The notes under the pieces are model-generated. The model was not told where the DNA came from and made no database searches. It saw only the letters and a list, made by a program, of their open reading frames with translations. Shown piece after piece: positions 61,930 to 64,000 of a stretch of 64,000 nucleotides of DNA. Location: positions 2,843-66,842 of the forward strand of contig JAHEIW010000008.1 in assembly GCA_024639185.1 (NCBI GenBank), given 5' to 3'. The DNA comes from Deltaproteobacteria bacterium (GTDB taxonomy: Bacteria > Desulfobacterota > Desulfobacteria > Desulfobacterales > JAHEIW01). How positions within the stretch are numbered: position 1 is the stretch's first letter; each line of letters begins with the position of its first letter. A program made the translations under genes and the position numbers.

Positions 61930-63162
61930 ATGATGTACCAATATTTTAAAGATATGGCCGCCGGTATTGAGGCCAAAATTCAACAGGATCCGGATTTGCC
62001 CAATCCCAGAAAAAAATATGCGCTGGAGACGGCCCGGCTTGGCAGTCGCCTTTATTCCGGAAAAGACACGGTTGCCTGGTGTGGCATTGCCGTCCCGTTT
62101 GATCTGCTCAACGCCATGGGCATTACCTCCTGTTTTGTTGAATTCGTGGGCGCCGTGCTGGCTGCAACCGGCATGGCCGAACCCTTCCTTGAAGAAGCCG
62201 AACAGGCCGGCTTTGTCGGCGACACCTGCGGATTCCATCGCACGGTCATTGGCGCCGCCCGCAAACAAATCATGCCCGAACCGGATTTTCTGATCGCCAC
62301 CACCTGCCCCTGCTCGGGTGGGATTGCCATTATGGAAAACCTGGCGCGTATATTTAACAAGGAACTATTTGTGTTGAACGTTCCCCAAACAGATGAACCG
62401 CGGAATGTGCGTTATCTGGCGGATCAATTAAAGGATATGGTCGAATTTATCAGCCGTCACACCGGCAAACCGTTAGATCTGGAGCGTCTGCGCAGGGCGA
62501 TTGAGTGCACAAATAAGGCCAGCGCGACAATGAAGGCAGCCTATCGTCTCGCCCAACAGATACCATCGCCGACAAATGGCCGTCTGCTCATTAATTTTGG
62601 AATCGTCTGGCCCCTTTTTATGGGCACACCGGCCGCAATCGAAATTGCCCAGGCGTATCTCGACGAATTCATAGCCCGCATTAAAAACGGGGCTCCGGGT
62701 GTCGCGGATGAAAAGCTACGACTATTGTGGATTCAAAACCGTATTCAATTCAACAATCCGCTGGTCGAGCTGCTGGAAAAGGAGTATCAGACCAACATCG
62801 TCTCGGATGAATTAAACGATATCTACTGGGATCCGATTGACCCTGATGATCCCTACCCCGGCATGGCCCGCCGCGCCATAACCATTCCATTTAACGGCAA
62901 CATACAGGACCGCATTAAACACCTGCGGAAGCTGGCACGGGCCTATCAATTGGACGGGGCTATCAACCCATGCAACTGGGGCTGCCGTCAGGGTACCGGT
63001 GCTAAAGGAATGATCAGCGAAGGTCTTAAAGAAATCGGTATACCGGTGTTAAACTTAGAGGTGGACTGTGTGGATAAGCGCAATTTTGCCGAGGGCCAGT
63101 TACGAACCCGCCTGGAAGCTTTCATCGAAATGCTGGAGAACCAACCCCGCCCGCAGCATTAG
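61930..63162 (+). CDS. 2-hydroxyacyl-CoA dehydratase subunit (HgdA/BcrB/FldB-like)
   Basis: A 410-residue HGD-D family protein, partner of the preceding gene, 30 bp downstream. The N-terminal region has WCGIAVPFDLLNAMGITSCF, then FVGDTCGFHRT, TTCPCSGGIAIMENLARIF, and the C-terminal NPCNWGCRQGTGAKGMI and QLRTRLEAFIEMLE, which mark the family. Cysteines in CGF, CPC and CNWGC are candidate cluster ligands. The pair differs enough from each other to be distinct subunits of a heterodimer. Two ATGs are adjacent (61930, 61933). Substrate is undetermined: lactoyl-, 2-hydroxyglutaryl-, aryl-lactoyl- or benzoyl-type CoA esters are all known. Confidence 0.88.
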   Translation: MMYQYFKDMAAGIEAKIQQDPDLPNPRKKYALETARLGSRLYSGKDTVAWCGIAVPFDLLNAMGITSCFVEFVGAVLAATGMAEPFLEEAEQAGFVGDTCGFHRTVIGAARKQIMPEPDFLIATTCPCSGGIAIMENLARIFNKELFVLNVPQTDEPRNVRYLADQLKDMVEFISRHTGKPLDLERLRRAIECTNKASATMKAAYRLAQQIPSPTNGRLLINFGIVWPLFMGTPAAIEIAQAYLDEFIARIKNGAPGVADEKLRLLWIQNRIQFNNPLVELLEKEYQTNIVSDELNDIYWDPIDPDDPYPGMARRAITIPFNGNIQDRIKHLRKLARAYQLDGAINPCNWGCRQGTGAKGMISEGLKEIGIPVLNLEVDCVDKRNFAEGQLRTRLEAFIEMLENQPRPQH

Positions 63163-63702
63163 CACTACGCTATATTAAATTGCATTACCCTAATGACACA
63201 AAGCTTGTCTTAAAAGCTTTCAGGTGTCAGTGTTCAGGTTTCAGCTAAAAGATGGTGTCAGGTGTCGGGTGTCAGTCCCCTGGTTCAAGGTTCAGCGTTC
63301 AAAGGTTCAGGGGTTGGATCTCTGCGGTCAGATGACAGATATGAAAAACAAGAATGGTCTATCAAGGATTGATCAGCCAGAAGCGAGCAGCGAAGGGCGA
63401 TAACCCTTGAATCTTGAACCCAGAACCTTTCAACCCTGAACCTGTGAACCCAGAACCTTTGAACATTGACAACCCGGTGTGTATCAGATAGGATTTGTTG
63501 ATTTTTAAAAGGTTTAGGATCGGGGGCAACAAAGACTGGCCTTTGATATTCCGGTTTCAGCCTGTGAATTCTACCAGAATCTGGGACACCACTGGTATCA
63601 GAAAGCTGAAACCCAGCGCTTCGATTTTAAATCCTTGCAGGATCGAAGCATTGATGACGATTATGTTGAGAATAAAACATAGCCGATGGAAAAGACACGA
63701 TT
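63163..63702. repeat. 540-bp spacer with GTTCAAGGTTCAG-type short repeats
   Basis: From about 63220 to 63470 the sequence repeats GGTGTCAG and GGTTCA(A)GG units, then their complements (CCCAGAACCTTTGAACC, TCAACCCTGAACCTG), making a large imperfect palindrome. The rest is AT-rich with no convincing gene. Repeat units are irregular, so this is not a CRISPR array. Confidence 0.6.
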
Positions 63703-64000
63703 ATGGCCAAGCCATTAATTGAAGATCAGCATTTTAACGATAAGAAAAATAGCGATCAAGCAGAGCAGCCGGCTACCAGCGAGGTTCTGCTGACGGAAGC
63801 ATACCGGCAGGATGCCCTTCGGTTTCGAACCATTTTTGAAGCCGCACCCCTGGGGATCGTGATTGCCGACCCGCAAGGGTACATCCTTGAGGCCAACCAG
63901 GCTTTTTCCCAGATGCTGGGGTATCGCCACCGGCAGGTTAAAAGCATGACGTTTATTGATATAACACATCCGGATGACCGTGAGGAAACCATCAAATTGA
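63703..64000 (+). CDS. PAS-domain signalling protein, 5' end only
   Basis: An open frame from ATG 63703 runs off the window edge (99 codons visible). After a charged leader, residues about 37-99 form a PAS domain: FRTIFEAAPLGIVIADPQGY, EANQAFSQMLGYRHRQV, FIDITHPDDREET. This is the start of a sensor, probably a histidine kinase, diguanylate cyclase or sigma-54 activator; the effector domain lies outside the window. GGAAAAG upstream may serve as ribosome site. Confidence 0.8.
   Translation, partial: MAKPLIEDQHFNDKKNSDQAEQPATSEVLLTEAYRQDALRFRTIFEAAPLGIVIADPQGYILEANQAFSQMLGYRHRQVKSMTFIDITHPDDREETIKL

Noticed and set aside
63220-63475. CRISPR-like array
   Set aside because: GGTTCA-type units vary in length and spacing, lack constant 30-bp spacers, and occur in both orientations. 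No cas genes are present.
63495-63722. A 75-codon gene before the PAS protein
   Set aside because: It overlaps the better supported PAS start, has no ribosome site and a composition typical of non-coding DNA.

Overview
The window reads as chromosome from an anaerobic Desulfobacterota (deltaproteobacterial) organism, most like the Desulfobacterales. This rests on gene content: class III PHA synthases with PhaE partners, many acyl-CoA enzymes, a LutABC/D-lactate dehydrogenase cluster, 2-hydroxyacyl-CoA dehydratase subunits, TRAP and Liv-type importers, and spacers full of nested palindromic repeats. I saw no rRNA, tRNA, CRISPR array, transposase or phage gene. The taxon is inferred; no marker gene is present.

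Layout. 0.1-1.5 kb: a GntR regulator overlapping a slipin gene that carries an in-frame stop. 1.8-7.9 kb: a complete Opp/Dpp-type ABC importer (order oppD-oppF-oppA-oppB-oppC, minus strand). 8.5-9.9 kb: a YihY-type membrane protein. 10.1-13.3 kb: a thiolase / DUF35 / SDR / CMD-family group. 13.6-25.5 kb: a polyhydroxyalkanoate (PHA) locus with a MetX-like hydrolase, PhaR, two tandem phasin-like proteins, a divergent PhaC-like synthase with a small PhaE-like partner, and two full class III phaE-phaC pairs. 25.6-37.2 kb: a LivKHMGF importer flanked by three acyl-CoA synthetases, a double-hotdog MaoC hydratase and an iron-sulfur flavoprotein. 37.8-47.6 kb: lactate oxidation (LutABC, Dld-II-type dehydrogenase, a second GlcD-type oxidase) and a beta-hydroxyacid dehydrogenase, bracketed by two universal stress protein paralogs. 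47.8-54.1 kb: an internally deleted acyl-CoA synthetase, an orphan Liv-type binding protein, a TRAP transporter and a 3-hydroxybutyrate dehydrogenase-like SDR. 54.3-63.2 kb: a sigma-54 activator, a propionate CoA-transferase-like enzyme with an extra C-terminal domain, a dienelactone hydrolase-like protein, an unrecognised 450-residue protein, a PhaJ-type hydratase and two 2-hydroxyacyl-CoA dehydratase subunits. 63.7 kb to the end: the start of a PAS-domain protein.

How it fits together. Importers (Opp, Liv, TRAP) bring in small acids or peptides. Three acyl-CoA synthetases and a CoA-transferase make CoA esters. MaoC hydratases, SDRs and the thiolase interconvert 3-hydroxyacyl-, enoyl- and ketoacyl-CoAs, and PHA synthases store (R)-3-hydroxyacyl units. 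Lactate is oxidised by the Lut/Dld set. The CoA-transferase plus the dehydratase pair would allow a 2-hydroxyacid to be activated and dehydrated (lactate to acryloyl-CoA is one example). That link is inference.

Regulation visible in the sequence: a palindrome beside a TTGACA promoter between phaR and the phasins; a GG-N10-GC sigma-54 promoter in front of the 3-hydroxybutyrate dehydrogenase-like gene, with a palindrome 155-190 bp upstream of it that also sits just ahead of the sigma-54 activator gene; and three TATACAA boxes in front of the GntR gene. More than ten families of imperfect palindromic repeats fill the spacers, several touching gene 3' ends.
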